Notes under the pieces: model-generated | The model's database searches: none | What the model was told of the DNA's origin: nothing | Seen by the model: the letters and a program-made list of their open reading frames with translations, nothing else | Source: Acanthochlamys bracteata | Taxonomy: Eukaryota > Streptophyta > Magnoliopsida > Pandanales > Velloziaceae | Assembly: GCA_019914995.1 (NCBI GenBank) | Contig: CM034139.1 | Location: forward strand, 3,512,461-3,576,460 | Direction of reading: 5' to 3' | Length of the DNA: 64,000 nt | Program-made: the position numbers and the translations under genes | Shown: in pieces, positions 1 to 12,070 of the stretch | How the letters are laid out: the number at the start of each line of letters is the position of its first letter | Position numbering within the stretch: position 1 is the stretch's first letter

Positions 1-1302
1 TGGAAACAAAATGAAGCCTCTAACTATTAGTGAGCAATGAGTATGCCGACTAATGTATGTGTTTAGGTATCTCCATTGCTGACAGAAAGTGACCCATTTT
101 AAAGTTTCTGCTCTCTTTTCAGGATAGGTTTCTTATTTAATTTGAGGGTAGGAGTTATATTTGATGTCTAAGTTTGTGTCTACCTTCCATCTTCCCGTTT
201 GTTCTGGTAACTGATGTATAATTGCCTTACTAAGGCCCAGTTTGGGATAGCTTAAAAGTAAAACTTTTTGAAAAGGAGCTTTTCAGAAATTTTTTTGATG
301 GTTTTTTTGGGGAAAATAAGGACCTTGTATGTATAATTATCCCATTACGTACAATCCACTCATGCCCTCAAAATTTTCAAAAAATTTTCTACAGCACTGT
401 ACATGGATTTTTTGGGCTTGAAAAGCCCAAAAGCACCCTTGAAATTAGATGCCAAATGGCACTTAAGTTAGCTATTTTCCGAGATTGGACCGCTTGTTAC
501 AGCTTGTAGCATAGTCAATATGCTTTTGGAATATAAGCATTTTATATAATGTGCTTCTGTTGATTTGAGAAGCTTATCACCTGACCTGCCTGTTGATAAG
601 TCTCCGCTATTAGTTTATATGCTATTAGCTAGGCACAACCTTAACCGATTGGAAGATAGAAGGATATTTCCTCTTGCACCGTGTTCCCTTCTTACCAGAA
701 TTTGTTGATGAACTTTTCCATTGGTAGATATCTGTAATATGGTTATTACTTGTTAGGTCAACCACCCTGTAGAAACAAATTAGGATATTTGAATTCCACT
801 AAGAGAACCTCAACTAACATTTGACTCCTTTGCTTAAAACAAAAGGAAATATTCTCCAACCTAAGAATCCTTTCTTTCCTTTCTTTTCATTTAAATTATA
901 CGTCTTATCTTAAATAAAAAGTAGTTTCATGACTTCTACCGTCTTGTGTAATGTATTATAGCCAAATGTCTTTTTGTATGTTCTACTCTCAAGGCCGCCA
1001 CACATTTAATATCCTCCTCCAGACTATGTTGATAACAGCGATTGCATAATTCCAGCTATAATTTCTCGTTATCTGGTGATAACTAATCATGAAGCAACTG
1101 TTTAAAGCAGACATGAGTGCAGGGCAATAAAGAAATGCTCGATGAACTATAACCATAGCAACTCCTCAGGAAATGTTGTTATTTAGAAAATGGAACATGG
1201 AAAAGGGGCATTGTGGTTGATAATGCTCTATAGATATCATACCTTCTGCTGGTCGACTGCATATTCTGCTAGTTGCTTCTAAGGGTAAGGTTTGTTTGGT
1301 AG
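1..1302 (+). other. Intron of the starch synthase 4 gene
   Basis: No exon of the family is recognisable here. The first coding exon I can place begins at 1303 after a TAG acceptor, so this stretch is read as intron, and the transit peptide and N-terminal exons lie upstream of the window. It holds one MITE-like repeat (234-462) and otherwise plain AT-rich intron sequence. Confidence 0.6.
234..462. mobile_element. MITE-like element in SS4 intron
   Basis: About 230 bp with imperfect terminal inverted repeats. The left end reads GGCCCAGTTTGGGAT and the reverse complement of the right end reads GTGCCATTTGGCAT. The interior contains a stem-like AAAAGCCCAA/TTGGGCTT pair. No coding capacity. No clean target duplication is visible, so the boundaries are approximate and the superfamily is not assigned. 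Confidence 0.5.
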
Positions 1303-4300
1303 GTTGAGAGTGCCAATGGTGGGAAGCACCTTATTGGTGCAAGGATTGAAGATTTGATAAGCATGATAAGGAGCGCCGAAAGAAGTACGCCATTTTTCTA
1401 CCTGTAACTCTATTGATGTGCCTTATCATATATGTTGTTATATTAAAGCCTTGCTAGAGTACTGAATATATGCAGACATAATGATTCTTAATCATTCCCG
1501 CAATCGTGCACTGGAAGATCTTGACAAGATCATTACTGAAAAGGAGGCTTTACTGGAGGAAATAAATAAATTAGAGATGAAGTTGGAAGAAACTGATGCC
1601 CGGCTTAAGCTTGTGGAACAGGAGAAAGTACATGTTGAATTTCTAGGAAATCAACTAGAGAAGTTGAGAAGTGAAATGTCAGTGAGAAATACTATTGATT
1701 TGGGGAAGAATGGTGAGCTCAAGAACGAGACTACGGATGCAAATACCATTTCTCCTTCATTTGATGCTTTGGATTCTTCTATAACTGAGGAGATAACTTG
1801 TTTAAGGGAAGAGAATGCACTACTAAAGGACAACATAGAAAAACTTAAACTAAAGCTTCATGACATTGCTGAAACTGAGGAAAAGGTCTTGAGGCAAGAG
1901 AAAGACCGCTATTTGTTAGAAGTAGCTGTAAGAAACTTGGAATCCAAACTTGCCGTTGCCCAACAAGATGTTTCTGAGCTAGTTGCTGTCAAGAGTGAAT
2001 GCAAAGAATTGTCAGAGAAGGTTGAGAATTTGCAAAGCCTTCTAGATCATGCAGGCAAACAGGCTGTCCAGACTGTCACGGATTTGCAAGAAAACCAAGA
2101 GCTTCTGATGAAAATTGAGAATTTGGAACAGTTATTGGAAGAAGCAAACTCAAAAAAGGTTTTGGCAGACAAATCTCAACAATACAATGAGTTTCTGCAA
2201 AAAAAAGTGAAGTTATTGGAGGAGCGTCTTGAAGCATCTGATAAAGAAATTCAATCTCATATTCAGTTATATCAAGAATCTGTTAAAGAATTTCAAGATG
2301 CACTTAAAAACTTAAAAGAACAAAGCAAGAGAAAGTCAGAAGAATCTTCAGATGATATGCCTTGGGCTTTTTGGAGCCGTTTGTTGCTAATGGTTGATGG
2401 TTGGTTTCTTGAGAATAAGATTTCCACCAATGATGCTAAACTCTTGAGAGAAATGGCGTGGAGTAAAGATGGTAGGATGCGTGATGCATATTTGGCCTCC
2501 AAAGGAAAAAGTGCAGATGAGGTTATTGCTTCATTTCTCAAATTGACATTGTTGAAGACAAGGTATAACTTCTCAAAGTAGCATGCAGTTTCACAACACT
2601 GATTTTTTGTCATGCCTGAGTTCTCTCTTCTTTGTTCTTTTTATTTTCTTCTTTACTGTCTCATGTAGATCAGGGTTACACATAATTCATATCGCTGCAG
2701 AGATGGCTCCAGTTGCGAAGGTAACTTGTTCAACAATTCTTTTATAAATACACATACCACATTTTCTTCTTCTTTGATGATGTCTATGATTTTTATGACA
2801 ACATACTTAGTTGCTGATTTGCAAGCACCTTTTCATTCAGGTTGGAGGGTTAGGGGATGTTGTGGCTGGTCTTAGTAAAGCATTGCAAAGAAAGGGACAT
2901 CTTCTGGAGGTTATTCTCCCTAAATATGATTGCATCCTACAAGATTGTATTACTGATATGCAGGTATACCTTTTAAATCTAATGTTCATGATCTTTTGTG
3001 AATATCCTTATCTTCACATAAGTTGGTATCCTGACTTGTTCGCAGGCATTGAGTGTGGAGGTTCAGTCGAATTTTGATGGGAAGCTTTTTAAAAATAAAG
3101 TTTGGACTGGAACTGTTGAAGGTCAAGAATGGTCTTTGTCAAATGCTATAGAATGTCTTGCCAAGTCATGCAAGCTGAAATTGCTAACACATTTAAACTT
3201 AAAATGCAGGTCTTCCTGTTTATTTTATTGAGCCTCGTCATCCTGCCAACTTCTTCAATAGAGGCAAATTGTATGGGGAGTATGATGATTTTAAGCGCTT
3301 CTCCTACTTTAGTCGCGCAGCCCTTGAATTGCTTTATCAAGCTGAAAAGAAACCAGATATCATCCACTGTCATGACTGGCAGACAGCTTTTGTTGTATGG
3401 TCGAAGCATCTTCATTGCTGCAATTATCTTCATAATTTTCTGGAATATACAAAAAGTTGTTGATTTGATAATAACAAACTTTTTTCAGGCCCCACTTTAT
3501 TGGGAAATCTATGCTACTAGAGGTCTCAATACTGCTAGAATTTGCTTCACCTGCCACAATTTTGAGTACCAGGGAACAGCACCTGCACCAGACTTAGCAT
3601 CTTGCGGCCTCGATGTTCACCAGCTTAATAGACCAGATAGGATGCAAGATAATTCTTCTCATGACAGAATTAATGCGGTTAAGGTAACGAATTAAAGATT
3701 TTCTAATTGCGTGTCAAAATCTTTAGAGTTGGTCAATTTTTGGATTTTTCTTCCCAGGGGGCAATTGTGTACTCCAATATTGTGACAACTGTCTCTCCAA
3801 CCTATGCTCAAGAAGTTAGAACAAAAGAGGTATTATAGTATACTGGTTTGCACAAACATCAAACTCCATTATATTTGCTATTATGTCTTCATCCTTTTGG
3901 CTGAGGAGTTTCTTTTATGCTACTTTTTCCCTATTTTTAATGTCAGCTTTTGCAACTTGTAATATGATATACAGTTGATTAAGTGTTTACTACTAATGTT
4001 GGTTAGAAATGCTAACTATAATAGCCACTTGTAGAGATTCCAGCTCAGCTTCAAAATATGCAGCATGCCACGCAGATCAGTTTGGAAAAATTTGCTTTAG
4101 AGTCACAAACAATATAATTATTTGTTCTCTCCATTGCGAGACGTGAGTGTAGATATTGCGCAAGGCAAAGTAGTCATGCAATGTTTTAAAGTTGGAGGAG
4201 CACGAATCTGGTCTTTCGAGTACCAATTTCAAAGAAGTTGTACGCAATCCTGATTTAGGTCGCGTTACATCTTTCACTTGGCATGCAGCAACTGAAGAGC

Positions 4301-7300
4301 TTTCCCTCAAAATTTGCTTGAGAAATTCTGACCCCTACTTGTCCCCATAAAGTTTTTGCTGTTGGTGTCTGGGAATACATAAGTTGAGGCCTCCTGGCTA
4401 ACCCTAGTATCTTGCCAAAATTAAAGACATGCACTGTTCATCTTAGCAAGTTGCATAGTAGCCACTCTTAGCAGTTGAAGATTTCTTTCTGCAGCTAGAC
4501 GCATTAGTTTCTGTATGCTTGAATAGTTGAAATTTTATCACTTAAGCATATTTAATTTGATATTTTGCATTTTAACTTCTACCATTATCTATGCAAATAC
4601 TAGTTGCCTCAGTTGATGTTTTGCTATTTATCCACTTCATGATTTTCTCCCTTATGCAACTCTTACAAGACCTGGATGTATCTCCCTGAAAATTTATACA
4701 TTGTTGATTCAGTATCTTCTGTTTGATTCTAATCATGCTTCTTATTTGACCAAGGTGCTTCTTTCTGATATATAGGGTGGACGAGGTCTTCATGAGACAT
4801 TAAATTCACATTCCAGGAAATTTGTCGGGATCCTTAATGGCATCGATGTGGAAGCATGGAATCCTGCTACAGATGCATTTTTAAGAGTTCAATATAGCGG
4901 CGGTGATCTTCAAGGCAAAGCACAGAATAAATATTTTATAAGAAGGCGTTATAATCTTTCCTCTGCTGATCCTTTCCAACCCCTGGTAACTTCTGTTGCT
5001 ACGTATGATTTCATGTAGACCTGCATATGAGTAAACTCAAGTGGTTTCAAGTGAAATAACATCAATATTAAGGTTCGCATAACATTTAAATAACACTATA
5101 CAATCTTGTATTTAGAGTTTTGTTTATCCTCTTTCTATCAACTATGTTTTCTAAATAAATGATGCATTACAAAAAATTTAATGTGATTACTGTCTTCATA
5201 AATATAGTAACAAAAAGAGAAAACGTGCCATTTGTCTGATACTCAGTGATCTAAAAGCAAGATGGATAGAAATCTGCTTATTCTAAAATGTGTGAATGTC
5301 AATGAAATGTAAAGCTTCAAAAGGAAAACTGAACAACTCTTGTTTAATTAGTTATTCACGTTATATCTTAAAGTTAATGGTTTCGTTATTCGGGCTTTCC
5401 TAATTTTATGGCACAGGTTGGATGCGTTACAAGACTTGTGCCTCAGAAAGGTGTACATCTTATCAGGCATGCAATATATAAGACTATTGAACTAGGAGGA
5501 CAATTTCTGCTTTTGGGTTCAAGTCCTGTTCCACACATTCAAGTAAGTCATGGTACAGCTGTAGTTGCTAGAATATGCAAGAGGAATTCTTTTAAGTCGT
5601 GGTACAGCTGTTGTTGCTGGAATATGCAAGAGGAATTTCTTTTGCTGGAAAATTCCAGCTATTATTGACATTGTAAAACCCACCTTTTCTAGGAGAAGTT
5701 TTAATGAATCTTGTGCTACATTTCAGTAACACACTGGTTAGAATTCTACAACTCTGTTGAGCTATATCTGATTTTCACATTAATTTTAGCCTGTGGTGGT
5801 GTTTTTTTTCTCTCGGTAATTGTCCTTTCCAGAAGTGTGTTACATGCCCTAGGTTAAGGGATCAGTGGGTTAGGTTTGCGTGCAGGATGTATCTGTTGTA
5901 GATCAAGATTAGAAATGCTCCGGTTCTGTTTAATGTAATATCAATATAAATTATTGCTTAAGCTAACAAGGGTTGGCAGATCCACAAGGGGTTGAATTTT
6001 CAGTATCTGTCAAGAGTATTTGATACAACATAACTCCTGACTTTCCTGTCACTGGTTTTTATTCTGGCTAAAATGTGCATTTTTTTTTCACCTTTTGTAA
6101 TAAAAAAATCAATTTTTTTCACCTTCTGCAATGGAAATACTTATTGAGTTCTTAGAGCTCCGGCATATACTACATCCAGCCAAGTGATCGGACTTCTCAT
6201 AAGACTTTTCATCTATGATATAAAAATTGGCCTGCTTAGCTGATAATAAGTGGAAAAGAACTCTCTTCTTTTTAATTGTTAGAATAACTAGATTAAGTTT
6301 GAGAACAACCTCTTATTTGAGACAAAAACAATCAAAGACTAGGTATCTTATACCCTGGGATTCTATATCCCTACACATACTGCAAACTCATGTTTGCAGC
6401 TGTTTGGGTTCAACCAGATATTTAGCCACACTATCTCATGTTTTGTGGTGGTTTGAGGCATATCCTTGTTGTAGGAGATGTCATCTCCAATCGAATAACC
6501 TAAGATTCCAAAAAGGTAGCACTATACCACTCTTTGTTGTCCTTTTGATTATGTATGTTGACACCGATATGCTCAGAGGTTGTGCTTGTAATCTGAAATG
6601 TCTAGGGATATCTTAATTCTATTTATTTCAGGTGCCTTCTACATTTGGATGGTTGCTAAAAGTAGAAATGTACATCTATTGCAGAAGGAATTCGAGGTCA
6701 TTGCGAACCATTTTCAAAATAGTCCTCATTGCCGCTTGATATTGAAATATGATGATGCTCTTTCACATTCAATGTATGCTGCATCAGACATGTTTGTAGT
6801 TCCATCACTATTTGAGCCATGTGGTCTTACGCAGGTATTGACTCCTGTACTCTTGGCTCTAATTAATCATTGGATTAGAAACATTCTGGAAAGAACAATG
6901 TTTTAAGTTTTGTTTAGTGTAGATGAGTTATTATCAAAAGGGGAATATATTGTGTATCTTCTAGCATGGATAAAATAGTTCCTATAGTATCTGTGTAAAT
7001 GTCTTTGAATATTCCCTGAAAGGTAGACCAACTATTGAAGAGGATTACCTTAGTATGTTTACCTATAGGTTTCGTGCTTCCTTTGTTAATAGAATGGCAT
7101 CTGCTCCTCTTCTATATCCACTTTCTCAAATGGAAGATAGGTGTTTCAGTAGTAGAAATAATGCTTACAGTTTCAAAAGGTATTAACTAAAAGTAACATC
7201 AGTGATTCACTGTTCATCCTAAAAATGATATTTTAAAAGTCATTTCCACATGTGATGTTTGAGTTTGTGAATACAGATGATAGCTATGAGATATGGTGCA

Positions 7301-7831
7301 GTGCCAGTTGCCAGACAAACAGGTGGTTTGAATGATAGGTGTGCCACCGTCTAAACCTGTGACTAGATATTTTCCCCTTCAAATAAAGTTGACTGCTAGG
7401 CATTTAGTCATGGTTAAGCCTTTGTTTTGGGCTAACACTTTTGTTTATGTAGTGTTTTCGATGTCGATGATGAGACTATCCCCTTGCAGTATCGAAATGG
7501 GTTTACTTTTTTAACACCAGATGAGCAGGTAGTCATGATGCTTATGCTAAAATTTTGTGTCAATTGTATGTCTTTGTGAGCAATAATTTTCATTTCCTTT
7601 GGCTTAGTTTAGATCATTGTACGATTATCTTATGTTCATAGAATTCCCATCCAGGGACTAAACACTGCCATGGAACGTGCATTCAAATACTACACCAAAA
7701 GTCCTGATTTTTGGAGCAAATTAGTTGAGAAGAATATGAAAACAGATTTTGGTTGGGATTCCTCAGCTTCACAGTATGAAGAGTTATACGAGAAGGCCGT
7801 GGCTAGAGCAAGAGCTGCAAATCATACATAA
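1303..7831 (+). CDS. SS4: Starch synthase 4, chloroplastic (3' part of gene)
   Basis: ADP-glucose:alpha-1,4-glucan glucosyltransferase of the class that starts starch granules in plastids. Coding exons: 1303-1384, 1476-2562, 2669-2720, 2841-2963, 3046-3121, 3210-3394, 3489-3683, 3758-3829, 4776-4985, 5417-5542, 6685-6834, 7277-7338, 7453-7528, 7655-7831 (TAA). All phases agree and no internal stop is seen. The large 1476-2562 exon encodes the long coiled coil typical of SS4 (repeated [17 protein letters not shown] heptads). The GT5 domain follows with KVGGLGDV (ADP-glucose binding), [10 protein letters not shown] and [13 protein letters not shown]. The C-terminal GT1 domain shows [21 protein letters not shown] and ARQTGGLND. 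The C-terminus ([12 protein letters not shown]) matches the family end. The transit peptide and first exons are outside the window. Confidence is high because both the coiled-coil region and the catalytic motifs match SS4 and not SS1-3. Confidence 0.93.
5545..5643 (+). repeat. Tandem duplication (about 49 bp x 2) in SS4 intron
   Basis: Two adjacent copies (about 5545-5594 and 5595-5643) share the core GGTACAGCTG...GAATATGCAAGAGGAATT, with a few substitutions. The duplication starts just inside the donor of the exon ending at 5542 and does not copy the GTAAGT donor itself. Confidence 0.75.
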
Positions 7832-8656
7832 CTTTGTTAGATCATATCCCACAATATTCTGAGCAAGTGATTGATGTTGCTCCGATTCAGGTAGGGCAGT
7901 TTTGGAGCGCAGTAGTGAATTCATACTCTCGATGGGAGGTCAGTTTTGGAGATTGAAGAGAAAAATGCCTTGTAATATAATATATTTCTGAGTGCAAATC
8001 GCAGTTTGTAGTATATTGTGCAGTGGGGATCCAATTCTTTCATTAGTGTTGCATGAACTCAAGATGAGATGGTAGAAAGTAAACTTTTCCTAGCCTATGA
8101 TTATTCCAGTTTTTCCATACAACGAACTGTAAATAACATTTGATGTTCTTTACTAGGTTTTTATTATCAGTAAACTGTAGCGTAGTTTCTTTTTATCGAG
8201 ACAATGTAATCAAATTTCTTAGAGCCTTTATTTTTCGGAAGTTCGACCGAAAGAGCTGATTTCATAATATGCTAACTAAGTGATTAAATTTTCTGATTGT
8301 GTACAGAAATTAGTTATTTATGGAAAAACAAATTAAATGATACCTTGTGATGATTGTTTGTTGAAATCCCGAACGCACCTTGAAATTTGACTGATTCATC
8401 AGGTTTAAATCCAACGGTCTGAAAGCATTTGAAACAAATTGATTCTAATCTAACGGTTTAAATTCTCCACATAACTCCCCACGGACCAAAGGCAGCAAAT
8501 TAATTTCCCGCCTTTCTAAAACAACGAAGGGCAAAGTCGTCTTAAAGCAAACAAAAGAATCGTAACAATGGAATTCAACATAAAATTTCTAACGAATCGA
8601 TAACCGTCGAGCGGTGACAGATACCATCCATAATAATCTCACCACCCTTGACCGCC
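7832..8656 (+). other. SS4 3' UTR and intergenic spacer
   Basis: After the SS4 stop the sequence is non-coding. The first few hundred bases probably form the 3' UTR, with AATAAT-type polyadenylation elements near 7975. The rest leads into the promoter of the fasciclin-like gene. No other gene seen. Confidence 0.5.
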
Positions 8657-8664
8657 TATAAATA
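8657..8664 (+). promoter_or_regulatory. TATA box of the fasciclin-like gene
   Basis: TATAAATA lies 101 bp upstream of the ATG at 8758. A start site about 30 bp downstream would fall almost on the upstream in-frame ATG at 8698. This supports 8758 as the true start codon. Confidence 0.6.
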
Positions 8665-8757
8665 CTTCCCATTTCCATTCGTCTTCTTGACTCTCTATTG
8701 CTGCAATGCTGCTCTGATAATTCAATCGAGAACGTTCTCCAGAGCTTCAGTTCAGCA

Positions 8758-10011
8758 ATGTCTTCACTTCTCATTCTTCTCTCGTTCGGCTTCGTCTTCT
8801 TAATCGCCCTCAACGGCGGCGTGACTTCAACTCCCCTGGCTGCAACTCCAGCTGCTCGGTCCCCGACAATGGTGAAGCCGCCCCAGGATCACCTTCGCAC
8901 TTCACCGCTCGCGTCGACTCTCGACAACCTAGGGTTTCACGATCTGGCCATGGCTGTTTCCGATCTCTACAAGCCAGAATCAACTACGTTCGCTGCCGTC
9001 TCTGGCCCTATCACTGTCTTTGCTCCCTCTGATGAATCGATTCGATCCTGCGGCCCTGCTTGCTCTCCGGCGGAGATTCTACGGCGACATCTCGTACGTG
9101 GATACTTTCCCATCTCTGTTTTGAGTAAGCTCGCACCCAAAACTAAGCTTCCGACATTCTCTTATCCCGGCCCGCAATGCGTTACTTTAACTTCCAACTC
9201 TCCTCTTCACTACGATTCGCCGGTTACTTCGCCGTCGGAAATGTTCTTCATAAGCGGCGTTCGGATCACCCGACCGGACCTCTTCAATGATGGCCGGATA
9301 GTGATCCACGGCCTGCTACGCTACGTTGGACCACTGTCCCCGTCCTCCTGCGATGATTCACCGGCACCAGCTGCATCGCCGGCGTTGGAACGCGATACTC
9401 CGTCCTCTTTGAACCATGTGATGCTGCATGACGCGATGGTCCGCCTGCGCCATGCCGGATTCAGCATTCTCTCTCTCGCCATTCGTTTGAAGTACGCTGA
9501 ACTCGTCCATCTCCGGAACATGACTATCTTCACCCTCGACGACGCTGCAATCTTCACCGGCGGTCTTTTATATGTCACCAATGTAAGGTTCCATATCATT
9601 CCTAATCGGAAGCTCATGCTCGCAGATCTCGAGAAGCTGCCCTCCGGAACTGTGCTCCCTACTCTGGTTCGCGGACAATATCTGGTGTTGACTCATGACG
9701 ATGGATTGGTGTCGGACCATAACGCTGCCGGTGCTGGAGAGCCTGCAGGTCCCCGAATCAACTATGTTTCGATGAAGGTGCCAGAGGTGATTCACAATGA
9801 CAACCTGGTAGTTCACAGTCTCTTTGTGCCCTTCCCTCACCTCTACCTCTTGGACGCGGCGGTGGAGGACTATGAACATCAAGATGGATTGTTTACCGAG
9901 ACAGATAGCATGGGACAGGGGCCGGTGCCGAGGACCTGCATCAGTACGTGTTCTAGACCATCGCTTGCGCCAGGTCCTGCTCCAGTGGATTTCCGTGATG
10001 ATGGTTTCTGA
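8758..10011 (+). CDS. Fasciclin-like protein with two FAS1 domains (FLA19/20/21-like)
   Basis: Intronless 417-residue secreted protein. The start at 8758 is preferred over the in-frame ATG at 8698 because it gives a clean signal peptide (MSSLLILLSFGFVFLIAL) and fits the TATA position. An Ala/Pro/Thr-rich stretch follows, then two FAS1 modules. The first (roughly residues 55-205) contains LDNLGFHDLAMAVSDL, ITVFAPSDESI and the terminal VIHGLLRYVGP. The second (roughly 220-375) contains MTIFTLDDAAI and VIHNDNLVVHSLFVPF. FAS1 domains act in cell adhesion and cell-wall organisation. The C-terminus (LAPGPAPVDFRDDGF) is Pro-rich and has no hydrophobic GPI-anchor tail, so I expect a soluble wall protein, as in the FLA19-21 group. 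Exact subgroup not certain. Confidence 0.88.
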   Translation: MSSLLILLSFGFVFLIALNGGVTSTPLAATPAARSPTMVKPPQDHLRTSPLASTLDNLGFHDLAMAVSDLYKPESTTFAAVSGPITVFAPSDESIRSCGPACSPAEILRRHLVRGYFPISVLSKLAPKTKLPTFSYPGPQCVTLTSNSPLHYDSPVTSPSEMFFISGVRITRPDLFNDGRIVIHGLLRYVGPLSPSSCDDSPAPAASPALERDTPSSLNHVMLHDAMVRLRHAGFSILSLAIRLKYAELVHLRNMTIFTLDDAAIFTGGLLYVTNVRFHIIPNRKLMLADLEKLPSGTVLPTLVRGQYLVLTHDDGLVSDHNAAGAGEPAGPRINYVSMKVPEVIHNDNLVVHSLFVPFPHLYLLDAAVEDYEHQDGLFTETDSMGQGPVPRTCISTCSRPSLAPGPAPVDFRDDGF

Positions 10012-10753
10012 GTGATCGTGGTCTCTGTTCTCTGAGAGAATCAGTAGGTTGACTCGTTTATCTTGTTCTTCGCTTCTTCTCCTGTTTTGAGTTTTTTTCT
10101 TTTTTCACGTTCGTTTCCCGTGGGTGTGGTATGTGTAGGTACTGATGCTGGCATATGCAAAGCTGAGATTTCAGAGAATAGTAAATGATACATGGCATCC
10201 CATGTATTTTACTGACTGCAGTTTAGCAGAAAGAATTACATGCATGATAGCGTTGCTAGCTATCGCTACAGCTAGCTTTCTAGGCTGTAAATTCAGATTC
10301 AGTTGGCGAAATTGCATGATTGCATTCCATGTATCTTTGATCTTTGGTGTTCACTGTTACCTCTTCTTGCCAATAATTAAGCTTATAGATATTGGCACCG
10401 GCACTAGAGGATATAAAACTGACGGCCTCCGAACTGGGCCAAAATTTAATGGCACAAGTGCTATTGCGAATTAAACAATTTAGAATAAACTTTAAACATT
10501 ACCTAATTATTTAGGGAATCAGGTTCCGAGGTTCCTAGTTTAGTTCATAAGATTTGCATTAATGGCACATACAAAATCTCAGAAAATGTAATTAATCTCA
10601 GCATACATAAAACAGTCTTAGCAGCACCATTACTCATGTCAAACAGGAGTACAAGAAAGTTGAATCCCACTGCAGCTCTTTGAAGAACATGGACGTACAT
10701 CAATGCGATTGAATTAATGGAGGCATGAGTTTTGATCCTTAATTTAAGCTTTT
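10012..10753 (+). other. FLA 3' flank, no gene
   Basis: 3' UTR and spacer. An open stretch at 10145-10474 has no recognisable motif and is probably chance. The sequence becomes AT-rich towards 10540. Confidence 0.4.
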
Positions 10754-10840
10754 TCACTTTCAAGGGACGAAGTTGGTAGCCTATGCCCATGCGGCGTTGT
10801 TGAGAGGGTCGGCAGGGTGGTTGATGAAGGCAAATTTATC
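10754..10840 (-). pseudogene. Relic of an Lhcb C-terminus
   Basis: Read on the minus strand, this piece gives HPADPLNNAAWA, a stop, ATNFVP, a stop and K, ending at a TGA. It is plainly related to the conserved end of LHCII proteins ([21 protein letters not shown]). TAG and TGA replace the Tyr and Gly codons. Only about 29 codons remain, and upstream of them (towards 10920) nothing LHC-like is left. The intact Lhcb1 at 13845-14651 lies on the opposite strand about 3 kb away, so this is probably the remnant of an inverted Lhcb1 neighbour. Confidence 0.6.
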
Positions 10841-10914
10841 TAAGAAAATATCAGAAAGTTTTTACCCTAAGCTTATTCTTTAACTACAAGATTGTCGTCT
10901 ATTTATCAGTGCCG

Positions 10915-12070
10915 GCAGAATCGACCCGTTCACTGACCCGGAAATCTTTCCGGGTCGACGAGTTGCGGTCCGACCGGCCGGGTTGGAGGTTGGACCGCGG
11001 GTCAATTCGGTATAGTTTGTAGAAGAAATAAATATATACACAAATAAATAAATAAATGCATGCTTCGACGGATGCATAAAAGGACGTGATGAATAAAGAG
11101 GTTGTCAGTGAGAGAGAGATATCATTTAATGAGCTTTTTAATAAATGCTCGCCTGTTCCTCTCTTTTTCCATTTCCCAAGCAAAAAAATCCAGCAACACT
11201 AAAGTCCATTTTCTGTTTCTTTTTCTTCTCATTTGCAAGAAATTCTTTCTAAATTCTAATCAGCGGCGTGGCAGAGCTGGAAGAATATATAGAGCTTGTA
11301 ATTCGAATAAACACTCCAAGCTTGTTTTTTATTTTACTAATATTGGGAGATCCAGCAACGATAATGACTGTCGACGAGTTGTTTCAAACAGGAAGAGGTC
11401 ACGCTTGTCGACGGAGATGCCAGTGATGATATCACCCAAATGGCGGAGAGCGTTTAAAGCACCTGTTCTTTATGTGTATACTATATCTCCACGTGCTCCG
11501 ACGTGTTCGAGCCGGTGGCGTGAGCTTCTACTTCTCCGGAAGCTTTGGAACTTAAACACGAAGTTGGACTCTGATAAGACTACAACTATTACTGCTGATA
11601 TTGAGAACTCGAGCTCGAGTTCAAGATTTGGAGCTACCAGATCTCTTAAACATCTCCTGTTGTCCTCTACCGCAACACGAAGTCTACTTCTCTATTGAAG
11701 TATCGCTGATGAATCTCCCACTGCTGAGCGATGACTACGAGGTCGGCTTCAGTGGACATCTCACGTATGAATTCTTCAAGTAAGGTTATCTTTCAGGGAC
11801 TTGGCTGGAGCTGAAGCAATTCAAGTAGCTTCAATGGCAGTCCGAAAGAGAAGGAGACGCGGCCAGATTAGGGATTTAGGTTTTCTTTTTTTAAGGCAAT
11901 CCATGGTTGACCCAGACAGGCGGATCGACGGGTCGACCGGAATCCGTCCGGGTCAAGCCGGATCAAAACGAGTTATTTACATATACGATTTATTTGCAGA
12001 CCCGAACCGATTTTAATCGCGGGTCGACGATTTTCGAGTTGACCCGAACGGTCCGGTCCGGATCTACTAA
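10915..12070. repeat. GACCCG-rich flanks bracketing a gene relic (possible TIR element)
   Basis: Two GC-rich blocks (10915-11010 and 11905-12070), full of GACCCG/CGGGTC and GGTCCG words, bracket about 900 bp of different DNA. The inverted ends share GACC(C)GTTC and (C)TCGAAAA/CCGGAAA words, but I cannot trace a clean inverted repeat or target duplication. This composition is like the ends of the TIR elements at 28349-29658 and 53317-54081. An older member of such a family is possible but not shown. Confidence 0.35.
11364..11740 (+). pseudogene. Broken gene for a VDELF / SPRAP-type plant protein
   Basis: Three frames contain pieces that look like one degraded plant protein. They are MTVDELFQTGR at 11364, then KWRRAFKAP and SPRAPTCSSRWRELLLLRKL (about 11438-11550) with a Ser-rich RSLKHLL segment in a second frame, then SLMNLPLLSDDYE near 11705-11745 in another. 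I recall this order (a DELF box, a Pro-Arg-Ala-Pro/Cys-Ser-Arg-Trp-Arg segment, a Ser-rich part, a PLL segment) from uncharacterised plant proteins of the DUF1645/membrane-associated kinase-regulator type. The family assignment is tentative. Frame changes and a TGA after the first piece argue against a working gene. Confidence 0.35.

Noticed and set aside
3129..3695. 188-residue open frame overlapping SS4 exons
   Set aside because: Only its last part (from 3489) is in the SS4 frame. The first part runs through an intron, and through exon 3210-3394 out of frame.
8698..8757. In-frame upstream ATG for the fasciclin-like protein
   Set aside because: It lies only about 35 bp after the TATA box and would put 20 non-hydrophobic residues before the signal peptide. 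The ATG at 8758 is better.
10145..10474. 109-residue open frame downstream of the FLA gene
   Set aside because: No motif, signal or homologue is recognised, and it lies in a probable 3' UTR.
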